A stretch of DNA of 64,000 nt from Loigolactobacillus bifermentans DSM 20003 (GTDB taxonomy: Bacteria; Bacillota; Bacilli; Lactobacillales; Lactobacillaceae): positions 151,469 through 215,468 of the forward strand of contig NZ_AZDA01000093.1 of the NCBI RefSeq assembly GCF_001434575.1. The letters are read 5' to 3'. The notes below the pieces were generated by a model that saw only the letters and a list, made by a program, of their open reading frames with translations, was not told the origin of the DNA and did no database searches. A program made the position numbers and the translations under genes. This document shows, one piece after another, positions 27,139-35,254 of this stretch (positions are counted from its first letter, which is position 1; every line of letters begins with the position of its first letter).

Positions 27139-28554
27139 ATGGGACAATCTGAAAAAACACCGAAACAAATCGTTGCGGCCTTAGATGAATATGTGATCGG
27201 CCAAGAAAAAGCTAAAAAAGCGATTGCGGTCGCATTGCGGAATCGGTACCGGCGGATGCAACTTTCTGAGGATATGCAAGATGAGATCACGCCTAAAAAC
27301 ATGCTGATGATCGGCCCAACTGGGGTTGGTAAAACTGAAATTGCCCGTCGGTTAGCTAAAATCGTACAGGCACCGTTTATTAAAGTTGAAGCCACTAAAT
27401 TTACTGAAGTGGGTTACGTAGGCCGGGATGTGGAATCCATGGTGCGCGACCTATTAGACGTCGCCATTGAAATGGAACGGAAAACGGAATACCAAAAAGT
27501 GCGTAGCGAGGCGAGCCGTGCTGCTGATAAACGCTTAGTGAAGTTACTGGTGCCAGGCGTGAAAAAACAGAAGCAACAAAACGGGAATCAATTCCAAAAC
27601 TTGATGAACATGGTCAACGCCATGCAAGCAGGTCAAGATCCAACTCAGCCTGATGAACAAGAAGAAGTGACGGATCAGGTCCGGGATCAACGGTTGTCTG
27701 TTAAAGAACAGTTAGATCGTGGTTTATTAGAAAGCCAAGATGTCACTATTGAAATGGATGATCCCCAACAAAATATGGCCATGAATAACAATATGATGGG
27801 CCAAATGGGAATCGACTTATCGGCCACTTTAGGCGCCTTAACGCCTAAAAAGAAGATTCAACGTACCGTCACGGTGAAAGAAGCCCGCGAAGTCTTTATT
27901 CGTGAAGAGTCTGAAAAGTTGGTCAATGCAGCAGATCTCTATCATGATGCCATTAAACGCGCTGAAGATACCGGCATTATTTTCATTGATGAAATTGATA
28001 AAATTGCCTCAACGGCACAAAAAAATAGTGGTGAAGTCTCACGTGAAGGTGTACAACGGGATATTTTACCAATCGTTGAAGGTTCTGCCATTTCAACCAA
28101 GTACGGTGTGATCAACACCGACCATATTTTGTTCATTGCTTCTGGTGCCTTTGCGGAAAGCAAACCCAGTGATCTCATTGCTGAATTGCAAGGTCGGTTG
28201 CCGATTCGGGTCGAATTAGATGACTTGACCCAAGCAGATTTTGTGCGGATCTTAACGGAACCCAACAATGCTTTAGTGAAGCAATATATGGCCTTGATTG
28301 CAACGGACAATATTCACACCACCTTTACCAAAGAAGCTATTGAGAAGATCGCAAGTATTGCTTATGACGTAAACCATAATACCGAAAATATTGGCGCACG
28401 GCGGTTGCACACCATTCTTGAGAAGCTTTTGGAAGATATTCTTTACGAAGGCCCAGATATGGCAATGGGTGATATTACGATTACCGAGCAATATGTGATG
28501 GATAAAATCGGTAATATTAGTGCGGATAAAGATTTAAGCCGCTACATTTTGTAA
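27139..28554 (+). CDS. hslU: HslU ATPase subunit (ClpY/CodX)
   Basis: The 471-residue AAA+ unfoldase partner of HslV. Order: KQIVAALDEYVIGQEKAKKA, Walker A MIGPTGVGKTEIARRLAK, the long intermediate domain (about 110-240, charged and Gln/Met-rich), Walker B IIFIDEIDKIAS, sensor and arginine-finger region, and the C-terminus ending DLSRYIL, which inserts into HslV. A ribosome binding site AAGTGAGG precedes ATG 27139. In B. subtilis the next gene is codY; here it is not. Confidence 0.96.
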   Translation: MGQSEKTPKQIVAALDEYVIGQEKAKKAIAVALRNRYRRMQLSEDMQDEITPKNMLMIGPTGVGKTEIARRLAKIVQAPFIKVEATKFTEVGYVGRDVESMVRDLLDVAIEMERKTEYQKVRSEASRAADKRLVKLLVPGVKKQKQQNGNQFQNLMNMVNAMQAGQDPTQPDEQEEVTDQVRDQRLSVKEQLDRGLLESQDVTIEMDDPQQNMAMNNNMMGQMGIDLSATLGALTPKKKIQRTVTVKEAREVFIREESEKLVNAADLYHDAIKRAEDTGIIFIDEIDKIASTAQKNSGEVSREGVQRDILPIVEGSAISTKYGVINTDHILFIASGAFAESKPSDLIAELQGRLPIRVELDDLTQADFVRILTEPNNALVKQYMALIATDNIHTTFTKEAIEKIASIAYDVNHNTENIGARRLHTILEKLLEDILYEGPDMAMGDITITEQYVMDKIGNISADKDLSRYIL

Positions 28555-28587
28555 GACCATACAAAATCGCAGAAGGAAGTTGACAAG

Positions 28588-29478
28588 ATGACAGTAACAA
28601 TCGAAAATCAATTTTTAACAGCCGAATTTTTGGAAAAAGGTGCCGAGCTATGTCACTTGGTGTCCAAAGATTCGGGGTTTGACTATATTTGGCAGGCAGA
28701 CCCACAATATTGGGGGCGACATGCACCAGTATTATTCCCATTTGTCGGGCGTCTAAAAGATGATCAGTACCAATATGAAGGTAAAACGTATCAAATGGGC
28801 CAGCATGGTTTTGCGCGGGATTGCGACTTTACGGTAACCGCCCAAACCACCAATGCTGTGACGTTTAATTTAAAAGACAGTCCGATCACACGGGTCAATT
28901 ATCCCTTTGCCTTTAGTTTAGACATTACCTATACGCTAAAGGATAGCCAACTAACAGTGGCTTACCACGTGGCTAATCCGGCTGTCAAACCCCTTTATTT
29001 TTCGATTGGCGGCCATCCAGGGTTTAATGTTCCCATGAGTGCTGAGCTGTCGTTTGAAGACTATTATTTAAGCTATGAGCCTAAAAAGACGCGGGTCCAA
29101 GTGCCATTAGCAGGGCCTTATTCCGATCTGGCGCATAAAACCTTAGCACCAACGGATACAGATCTTGATTTAACCCATGAATTGTTTAAAAATGATGCGA
29201 TGATCTACGAATTGCATCATCAAAATCGGTTTACTTTAAAATCAGAAAAAAATTATCGTGCGATTTCATTGATCGTTGAAGATGCACCTTATGTGGGCAT
29301 TTGGTCTGCTTATCCCAAACAGGCACCTTATGTGTGCATCGAGCCTTGGTGGGGCATTGCGGATAGTGTGGATAGTACTGGCGAGCTGACACAAAAAACG
29401 GGGATCAACCGTTTAAATGCGGGGGAAACCTTCGATCGTCACTATATGATCCAAGTTCATCAACGGCGCGCATTCTAA
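28588..29478 (+). CDS. aldose 1-epimerase family protein, LacX-like
   Basis: A 296-residue galactose-mutarotase fold protein, closest to LacX-type members rather than classical GalM. Indicators: FLEKGAELCHLVSKDSGFDYIW, HAPVLFPFVGRLKD, YQMGQHGFARDCDF with the catalytic-type His, and YFSIGGHPGFN. Substrate unknown; such proteins may epimerise phosphorylated or unusual sugars. It lies 33 bases after hslU with AGAAGGAAG before ATG 28588, so readthrough from the xerC-hslVU unit is likely. It ends at a strong terminator. Confidence 0.82.
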   Translation: MTVTIENQFLTAEFLEKGAELCHLVSKDSGFDYIWQADPQYWGRHAPVLFPFVGRLKDDQYQYEGKTYQMGQHGFARDCDFTVTAQTTNAVTFNLKDSPITRVNYPFAFSLDITYTLKDSQLTVAYHVANPAVKPLYFSIGGHPGFNVPMSAELSFEDYYLSYEPKKTRVQVPLAGPYSDLAHKTLAPTDTDLDLTHELFKNDAMIYELHHQNRFTLKSEKNYRAISLIVEDAPYVGIWSAYPKQAPYVCIEPWWGIADSVDSTGELTQKTGINRLNAGETFDRHYMIQVHQRRAF

Positions 29479-29481
29479 AAA

Positions 29482-29516
29482 AAATAAACCTGGCGCTTGC
29501 CAGGTTTATTTTTTCG
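29482..29516. terminator. bidirectional terminator between the epimerase gene and plsY
   Basis: Perfect 13-bp stem (29482-29494 with 29499-29511), GCTT loop, flanking A and T runs. The plsY stop codon lies within the right arm. Confidence 0.88.
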
Positions 29517-30114
29517 CATGCCAGCCAAAAGGCACTTTGCTTTCAGTACCAGCTTTAACACGTTTTAAATTGTCGCGGTGGAGATAAATGATAAATACCA
29601 TGAGAATAAAGGCCACAATGGACAAAACTGCATCGTGGAATAGAAACGATAACAAGAAAACAATGACCATCCCTAAAGTACTGGCCACGCTGACCATGCG
29701 GGTGAAGTAAACCAAGCTTCCAAACACCAACCAGCAAATTAAAAAGAAGATTGGGCTGTAGCCCAGCACCATGCCGGCACTGGTGGCGACAGCTTTGCCG
29801 CCGTGAAAGCCATCAAAAATTGAAAAGCTATGCCCAGCAACAGCAGCTAAGCCAACGATCAACGGGTTGATCAAAGGATGTTGAAAGCTTTGGAAAAAGT
29901 AAGGTAAGCAAGCCGCCAGCGTACCTTTAAACATATCCATAAACAAAACCACAATGCCGGCTTTACGCCCTAAAACACGAAACGTATTGGTGGTGCCGAT
30001 ATTTCCACTGCCTAATTGGCGAATGTCTTTGTGATAAAAGGCACGACCAATCCAAAGGCCTGATGGAATAGAACCTAATAAATAAGCGCAAATAAACATG
30101 ATTACAATTTTCAA
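29506..30114 (-). CDS. plsY: glycerol-3-phosphate acyltransferase PlsY
   Basis: Transfers acyl from acyl-phosphate to glycerol-3-phosphate, the first step of phospholipid synthesis in Gram-positives. About 202 residues with five hydrophobic segments; conserved sites are AYLLGSIPSGLWIGR, RQLGSGNIGTTNTFR and FDGFHGGKAVATSAG. The frame continues upstream, but TTG 30114 with GGGAG at 9 bases gives the family-typical start MKIVIMFICAYLLGS. It is divergent from parE, as plsY is in many Firmicutes. Confidence 0.93.
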   Translation of the reverse strand: MKIVIMFICAYLLGSIPSGLWIGRAFYHKDIRQLGSGNIGTTNTFRVLGRKAGIVVLFMDMFKGTLAACLPYFFQSFQHPLINPLIVGLAAVAGHSFSIFDGFHGGKAVATSAGMVLGYSPIFFLICWLVFGSLVYFTRMVSVASTLGMVIVFLLSFLFHDAVLSIVAFILMVFIIYLHRDNLKRVKAGTESKVPFGWHAKK

Positions 30115-30449
30115 TGGCAGGGACTCCCTTGTGACTGAATTAAACAGTTTGTATTTTAGCATGGTTTTGAAGGTTGCGGCAAATCTGATTTAAATTTATG
30201 GTATAATAAAGAACATACGAACGTATATTCGTGTATTCTTTAAACGCAAGTCAGGTTAATTTTCCAATTGACTTTGACTTTTTGCAATAAATCACATAAG
30301 GTATGATAGTGTGTCCGAAATGATCCAGCAGCAGTCTGGGTCATTTTGTGCTTGCAATGGCTACCAGTTAGCCGTTGAAAAGAACGGATTGGAATGGAAA
30401 ATCCTCCAACAGTTTTTTGAAAATCTTGAATATACAAGGGGGAAACTGT
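30115..30449 (+). promoter_or_regulatory. parE upstream region with LexA-like box and hairpin leader
   Basis: TATAAT at 30202-30207 is a good -10 with a poor -35. CGAACGTATATTCG at 30218-30231 fits the Gram-positive LexA box CGAAC-N4-GTTCG with one mismatch and would cover the start point; the B. subtilis LexA regulon includes parEC. Further down are hairpins: 11-bp stem 30318-30328/30336-30346 with a TTTT end (attenuator-like), GGCTA/TAGCC (30359-30373) and CCGTT/AACGG (about 30373-30388). A long leader before GTG 30450. Confidence 0.6.
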
Positions 30450-32450
30450 GTGCGTAAACAAAAAACAAACTATGATGATAGCGCCATCCAAGTTTTAGAA
30501 GGGTTAGAAGCGGTTCGTAAGCGGCCTGGGATGTATATTGGCTCAACTGACGGTCGCGGCTTACATCATTTGGTGTATGAAATTGTCGATAATGCCGTGG
30601 ATGAAGCTTTAGCTGGTTTTGGCCAAGAAATTGATATTACTATTCATGCAGATAACAGCGTGACCGTACGGGATTTTGGTCGGGGCATGCCAACTGGGAT
30701 GCATGCGTCAGGCTTGCCAACTATTGAAGTCATTCTCACCGTCTTGCATGCTGGTGGGAAGTTTGGTCAAGGCGGCTATAAAACGTCTGGTGGTTTGCAC
30801 GGTGTTGGTTCTAGTGTGGTCAATGCGTTGTCTTCTGAAATGATCGCCACTGTGGTGCGTGATGGCCAAAAATTTCAAGAAACCTTCCGTAATGGCGGTC
30901 AACCAGTGGGGACTTTAAAGAAGTTAGGTAAAACCAAGGAACAGAATGGGACTACCATTACCTTTAAGCCCGATGCCAGTATTTTTACCACCACTGTTTT
31001 TAATTTCAATACGTTGGCAGAACGATTGCGGGAGTCTGCCTTTTTATTACGTGGCGTGAAATTTGTTTTTACAGATGAACGTGGTGAAGGCAAACAAGAA
31101 ATCTATCATTATGAAGATGGCATTCAAGAATTTGTTAGTTACTTAAATGAAGATAAAGATGTTTTAAGTCCAATTATGTACTTCTCTGGTGAAAAAGATG
31201 GGATTCAAGTAGAATTTTCAGGTCAGTACAATGACGGTTATTCCGAAAATATTCTGTCTTTTGTCAACAATGTCCGTACCAATGATGGCGGGAGTCATGA
31301 AGCCGGAATGAAAACGGCCATGACCCGTTCTTTTAATGATTATGCCCGTAAAATGAATTTATTAAAAGAAAAAGACAAAAATTTAGAAGGCTCGGATGTT
31401 CGAGAAGGGTTAGCTGGGGTGCTTTCCATTCGGGTACCAGAAGAAGTGCTTCAGTTTGAAGGCCAAACCAAAGGAAAATTAGGCACGCCACAAGCACGAA
31501 CTGCCGTTGATAGTGTCATTGGGGAACAATTAAGCTATTACTTAATGGAAAATGGCGAGTTTGCCCAAATGATGGTCAAAAAGGCCTTAAAGGCTCGGGA
31601 TGCGCGTCAAGCCGCGCGGAAGGCCCGGGACGACAGCCGGAATGGCAAGCGTAAAAAGAAGACGGAACGGCTATTGTCCGGGAAGCTAACCCCAGCACAA
31701 TCACGGAACAGTAAGAAAAATGAATTGTATTTAGTCGAAGGAGACTCCGCCGGCGGTTCTGCCAAACAAGGCCGTGACCGGAAATTCCAAGCGATTTTAC
31801 CATTGCGTGGGAAAGTTATTAATACGCAAAAAGCTAAAATGGATGATATTTTAAAGAACGAAGAAATCAGTACCATGATCTATACCATTGGTGCCGGCGT
31901 AGGTCCTGAATTTAAGGTGTCTGATAGCAATTATGATAAAGTGATCATCATGACCGATGCGGATACCGATGGCGCCCATATTCAAATCTTATTGCTGACT
32001 TTCTTCTATCGTTATATGAAACCGCTAATTGAAGCTGGCAAAGTTTATATTGCCTTACCACCTTTGTACAAGTTACAAAAAGGCACTGGTAAACAGGCTA
32101 AGATTCGTTATGCGTGGACAGATGATGAGCTGGCCAAGGAAGAAAAAAGTTTTGGCAAGCAGTTTAACTTGCAACGGTTTAAAGGGCTCGGTGAAATGAA
32201 CGCCGATCAGCTTTGGGAAACCACCATGGACCCAGCAACTCGAACGCTGATTCGCGTTCGAATCGATGATGCTGCTTTAGCAGAACGGCGTGTGACGACC
32301 TTAATGGGCGATAAAGTGGCGCCGCGTCGTAAGTGGATCGAGGAAAACGTTTCCTTTACCATGGCTGAAGAAGGTAGTATTTTGGAAACCAAAGTGGATC
32401 AATTAGACCAAGCAACGCAGGAAATGGATCTTTTTAACAATGAGCAGTAA
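30450..32450 (+). CDS. parE: DNA topoisomerase IV subunit B
   Basis: The 666-residue ATPase subunit of topoisomerase IV, which decatenates daughter chromosomes. GHKL ATPase motifs are VYEIVDNAVDEALAG and GGLHGVGSSVVNALS; RKRPGMYIGS is the GyrB/ParE N-terminal signature; the Toprim domain has YLVEGDSAGGSAKQGRDR and MTDADTDGAHIQ. Pairing with parC and the C-terminal sequence identify it as ParE, not GyrB. The frame extends upstream, but GTG 30450 follows AAGGGGGA and starts the conserved region. Confidence 0.97.
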   Translation: MRKQKTNYDDSAIQVLEGLEAVRKRPGMYIGSTDGRGLHHLVYEIVDNAVDEALAGFGQEIDITIHADNSVTVRDFGRGMPTGMHASGLPTIEVILTVLHAGGKFGQGGYKTSGGLHGVGSSVVNALSSEMIATVVRDGQKFQETFRNGGQPVGTLKKLGKTKEQNGTTITFKPDASIFTTTVFNFNTLAERLRESAFLLRGVKFVFTDERGEGKQEIYHYEDGIQEFVSYLNEDKDVLSPIMYFSGEKDGIQVEFSGQYNDGYSENILSFVNNVRTNDGGSHEAGMKTAMTRSFNDYARKMNLLKEKDKNLEGSDVREGLAGVLSIRVPEEVLQFEGQTKGKLGTPQARTAVDSVIGEQLSYYLMENGEFAQMMVKKALKARDARQAARKARDDSRNGKRKKKTERLLSGKLTPAQSRNSKKNELYLVEGDSAGGSAKQGRDRKFQAILPLRGKVINTQKAKMDDILKNEEISTMIYTIGAGVGPEFKVSDSNYDKVIIMTDADTDGAHIQILLLTFFYRYMKPLIEAGKVYIALPPLYKLQKGTGKQAKIRYAWTDDELAKEEKSFGKQFNLQRFKGLGEMNADQLWETTMDPATRTLIRVRIDDAALAERRVTTLMGDKVAPRRKWIEENVSFTMAEEGSILETKVDQLDQATQEMDLFNNEQ

Positions 32451-32467
32451 AGCAGGTGAGCAAAGCA

Positions 32468-34918
32468 ATGAGTGAACAAAAAATTCAAGAATTGACCCTA
32501 GAAGAAGTGATGGGCGATCGTTTTGGGCGTTACTCAAAATACATTATTCAAGAACGGGCGTTGCCTGATATTCGGGATGGCTTAAAGCCGGTGCAACGGC
32601 GGATCTTATTCGCCATGAACCAAGATGGTAATACTTATGACAAGGGCTTTCGGAAGTCTGCTAAGTCCGTTGGGAATGTGATGGGTAATTTTCACCCGCA
32701 TGGTGACTCTAGTATTTACGAAGCCATGGTGCGCTTAAGTCAAAACTGGAAGTTACGGGCACCGTTGATCGACATGCACGGGAACAATGGGTCAATGGAT
32801 GGCGACCCGCCTGCTGCAATGCGTTATACGGAAGCACGGTTAAGCAAAATTGCCGGTGAAATGTTGCAAGATATTGATAAAGAAACCGTTGATTTTGTGC
32901 CGAATTTTGATGATACCGAAGAAGAACCTACGGTGTTACCAGCGCGTTTCCCCAATTTATTGGTCAACGGTGCCACAGGGATCTCAGCCGGTTATGCCAC
33001 TGAAATTCCGCCGCACAATTTAGGCGAAGTGGTCGAAGCGTTGATTTATCTCTTAGCGCACCCAAATGCAACGTTGGAACAGCTGATGCAGTTTGTTAAA
33101 GGGCCTGATTTTCCCACTGGTGGAGTTGTCCAAGGCCTAGCTGGAATCAAACAGGCTTATAAAACAGGGCGTGGCAAGATCGTTGTCCGCTCGCGGACAG
33201 CAATCACTGAATTACGTGGTGGGCGTCAACAAATCGTGGTCACCGAGTTACCTTATGAAGTCAATAAGGCGCAGGTGGTGAAAAAAATTGATGAGTTACG
33301 TGTGCTGAAAAAAGTCGACGGAATCGCAGAGGTGCGGGATGAAAGTGATCGTCGTGGTTTATCGATCGTGATCGAATTGAAAAAGGCCGCTGACGCACAA
33401 GGGATTCTGAACTATTTGTTGAAAAATACGGACCTTCGCATTAGCTATAACTTTAATATGGTGGCTATTTACCAGCAACGGCCGGTTCAAGTAGGGCTAA
33501 AGACGATTTTAACCGCCTATTTGGAACATCAACAAGATGTGATTACGAAACGGACACGTTTTAATTTAAACAAGGCACAAGCACGGCAGCACATTGTCTT
33601 AGGCTTGATCAAGGCCTTGTCGATTTTAGACCAAGTGATTCAAACCATTCGGAGTAGTCAAAATAAAAAAGACGCGAAACAAAATTTAGTTAAGGCATAT
33701 GCGTTTAGTGAAGCCCAGGCTGAAGCGATTGTTTCGTTACAACTTTATCGGTTAACCAATACCGATATTACGGCGTTACAAAAGGAACAGGCGGCGTTGG
33801 CGCAACAGATTGAAACTTATCAACAGATCTTAGCCGACCCGAAAGCGCTGGCTAAAGTGTTGCGTCAAGAACTACGCCGCGTGGCCAAAGCATACGAGTC
33901 ACCACGGCGCTCTGAAATTCAAACCAATATTGAGACTTTGCAAGTTTCGACGAAAGTATTAGTGGCTGAAGAAGACGTGATGGTTGCGGTGAGTCATGCT
34001 GGTTATTTAAAGCGCAGTAGTTTACGGTCTTACCATGCAACAGAAAATGACGATGGTCTGAAAGACGAAGATTTCCCAATTTTCCAGCAACAGTTAAGTA
34101 CGTTGGATCATCTGCTGATGTTTACCAGTCACGGTCATGTAATTTATCGGCCTATTTATGAGATCACCGATAGTCGTTGGAAAGATCCGGGTGAGCATAT
34201 CTCTCAAACCATTGGTTTAGCTGAAAATGAAGTGATCTTGAAGGCATTTGCGTTTCCAGATTTAAAGCAAACAGGCCATTTTGTTTTTGTGACCAGTGAT
34301 GGTTTGATCAAGCAATCGGCTTTTGATCAATTTTTACCAGGACGAACTTACAAAACACGGGTCGCACAAGCAATTAAATTAAAGGATAGCGCAGCACAGG
34401 TGGTTGATGTGTTGTATGTTCCTGTTGATCAAATCGACCAACGCGATGTCTTTTTGGCCACCCACCGTGGATATGGGTTGCGTTATGCGTTAAGCGAGGT
34501 ACCTGAAAGCGGTAGTAAAGCGGCCGGGGCCAAGGCGATTAATTTAACCGCTGAAGATCAGGTGGTTGGATTTGTGTTAGTGGACCCAGCTGGTACGGAA
34601 CCAGTGGCAGTGTTAACCCAACGTGGTGCCTTGAAATGTATGGCCGCGCAAGAAGTCACTAAAACCACTCGCGGCCGTAAAGGCATGTTGATTTTACGTG
34701 AATTAAAACGGCAACCACATCGTATTCAAGTATTGGCGGCTGTTGCTGCAACACCGACGTTATTGGTCCAAACAGATCAGAATCAGTTGATCACCCTTGA
34801 TTTAACCGCACATCCACTGGCAGACCGCTATTCAAACGGGTCATTTGTGATGGCTGTTGAACAAGTGGGCCAACCAGAATTAGCTTATCCGGTGATCGAG
34901 GTTACGCCTGAAGCTTAA
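32468..34918 (+). CDS. parC: DNA topoisomerase IV subunit A
   Basis: The 816-residue DNA-breaking subunit. The N-terminus LEEVMGDRFGRYSKYIIQER leads to the winged-helix region; the catalytic Tyr is in PAAMRYTEARLSK. The quinolone-determining region HPHGDSSIYEAMVRLSQ has Ser81 and Glu85, the quinolone-susceptible residues. The C-terminal pinwheel domain covers roughly 490-810. GTG 32456 is in frame, but AGGTGAG places the start at ATG 32468. Gap to parE is 17 bases; one operon. Confidence 0.97.
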   Translation: MSEQKIQELTLEEVMGDRFGRYSKYIIQERALPDIRDGLKPVQRRILFAMNQDGNTYDKGFRKSAKSVGNVMGNFHPHGDSSIYEAMVRLSQNWKLRAPLIDMHGNNGSMDGDPPAAMRYTEARLSKIAGEMLQDIDKETVDFVPNFDDTEEEPTVLPARFPNLLVNGATGISAGYATEIPPHNLGEVVEALIYLLAHPNATLEQLMQFVKGPDFPTGGVVQGLAGIKQAYKTGRGKIVVRSRTAITELRGGRQQIVVTELPYEVNKAQVVKKIDELRVLKKVDGIAEVRDESDRRGLSIVIELKKAADAQGILNYLLKNTDLRISYNFNMVAIYQQRPVQVGLKTILTAYLEHQQDVITKRTRFNLNKAQARQHIVLGLIKALSILDQVIQTIRSSQNKKDAKQNLVKAYAFSEAQAEAIVSLQLYRLTNTDITALQKEQAALAQQIETYQQILADPKALAKVLRQELRRVAKAYESPRRSEIQTNIETLQVSTKVLVAEEDVMVAVSHAGYLKRSSLRSYHATENDDGLKDEDFPIFQQQLSTLDHLLMFTSHGHVIYRPIYEITDSRWKDPGEHISQTIGLAENEVILKAFAFPDLKQTGHFVFVTSDGLIKQSAFDQFLPGRTYKTRVAQAIKLKDSAAQVVDVLYVPVDQIDQRDVFLATHRGYGLRYALSEVPESGSKAAGAKAINLTAEDQVVGFVLVDPAGTEPVAVLTQRGALKCMAAQEVTKTTRGRKGMLILRELKRQPHRIQVLAAVAATPTLLVQTDQNQLITLDLTAHPLADRYSNGSFVMAVEQVGQPELAYPVIEVTPEA

Positions 34919-34940
34919 ACTTATCCAATTTTGTTTTGTT

Positions 34941-34977
34941 GAACCGCTTTCTTAAACGAGAAAGTGGTTCTTTTTTT
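34941..34977 (+). terminator. parC terminator
   Basis: 12-bp stem GAACCGCTTTCT/AGAAAGTGGTTC with one G-U pair, 6-base loop and seven T. Confidence 0.9.
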
Positions 34978-35168
34978 AGCTTTTAAGTTGAAAAGGTGGT
35001 GCGATGTTGTAAAACTGTTATATTAATAATGTAATCTGTTTTAATAAAAATATAACAGTTCAGTGAACTGAACTAGTTTTATAAATCGTTCAGTTAAAGT
35101 GCTTGCATTTTGTGATGACAATAAAAGATAACTTTTCTTAAATGCCGTTTTAACGGCAAAGAAAGGGC
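34978..35168 (+). promoter_or_regulatory. pflB upstream control region
   Basis: This AT-rich stretch holds dense symmetrical sequence: AACTGTTATATT (35013-35024) and its perfect complement AATATAACAGTT (35049-35060); an overlapping 18-base palindrome AGTTCAGTGAACTGAACT (35057-35074); another GTTCAGTT half site at 35088-35095; and TGCCGTT-TT-AACGGCA (35143-35158) just before the promoter. They look like operators for one or more dimeric regulators. I could not match them to Rex, FNR or CcpA consensus sequences. Confidence 0.55.
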
Positions 35169-35196
35169 TTGCACCAGATATACGCTGTGTTATACT
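35169..35196 (+). promoter_or_regulatory. pflB promoter
   Basis: TTGCAC (35169-35174), 16-base spacer, TATACT (35191-35196), about 60 bases before ATG 35255, which is preceded by AAGGAGG. Confidence 0.6.
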
Positions 35197-35254
35197 AATT
35201 CATGAAAACAGTTACATGTTTTTGAAACCGTACGTCACAAGGAGGCTATCCAAT

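Noticed and set aside
32690-32760. Quinolone-resistance mutation in ParC
   Set aside because: Ser81 and Glu85 are the susceptible-type residues.
35055-35240. cre or Rex site in the pflB region
   Set aside because: Candidate sequences near 35112 and 35223 match only half of the consensus.
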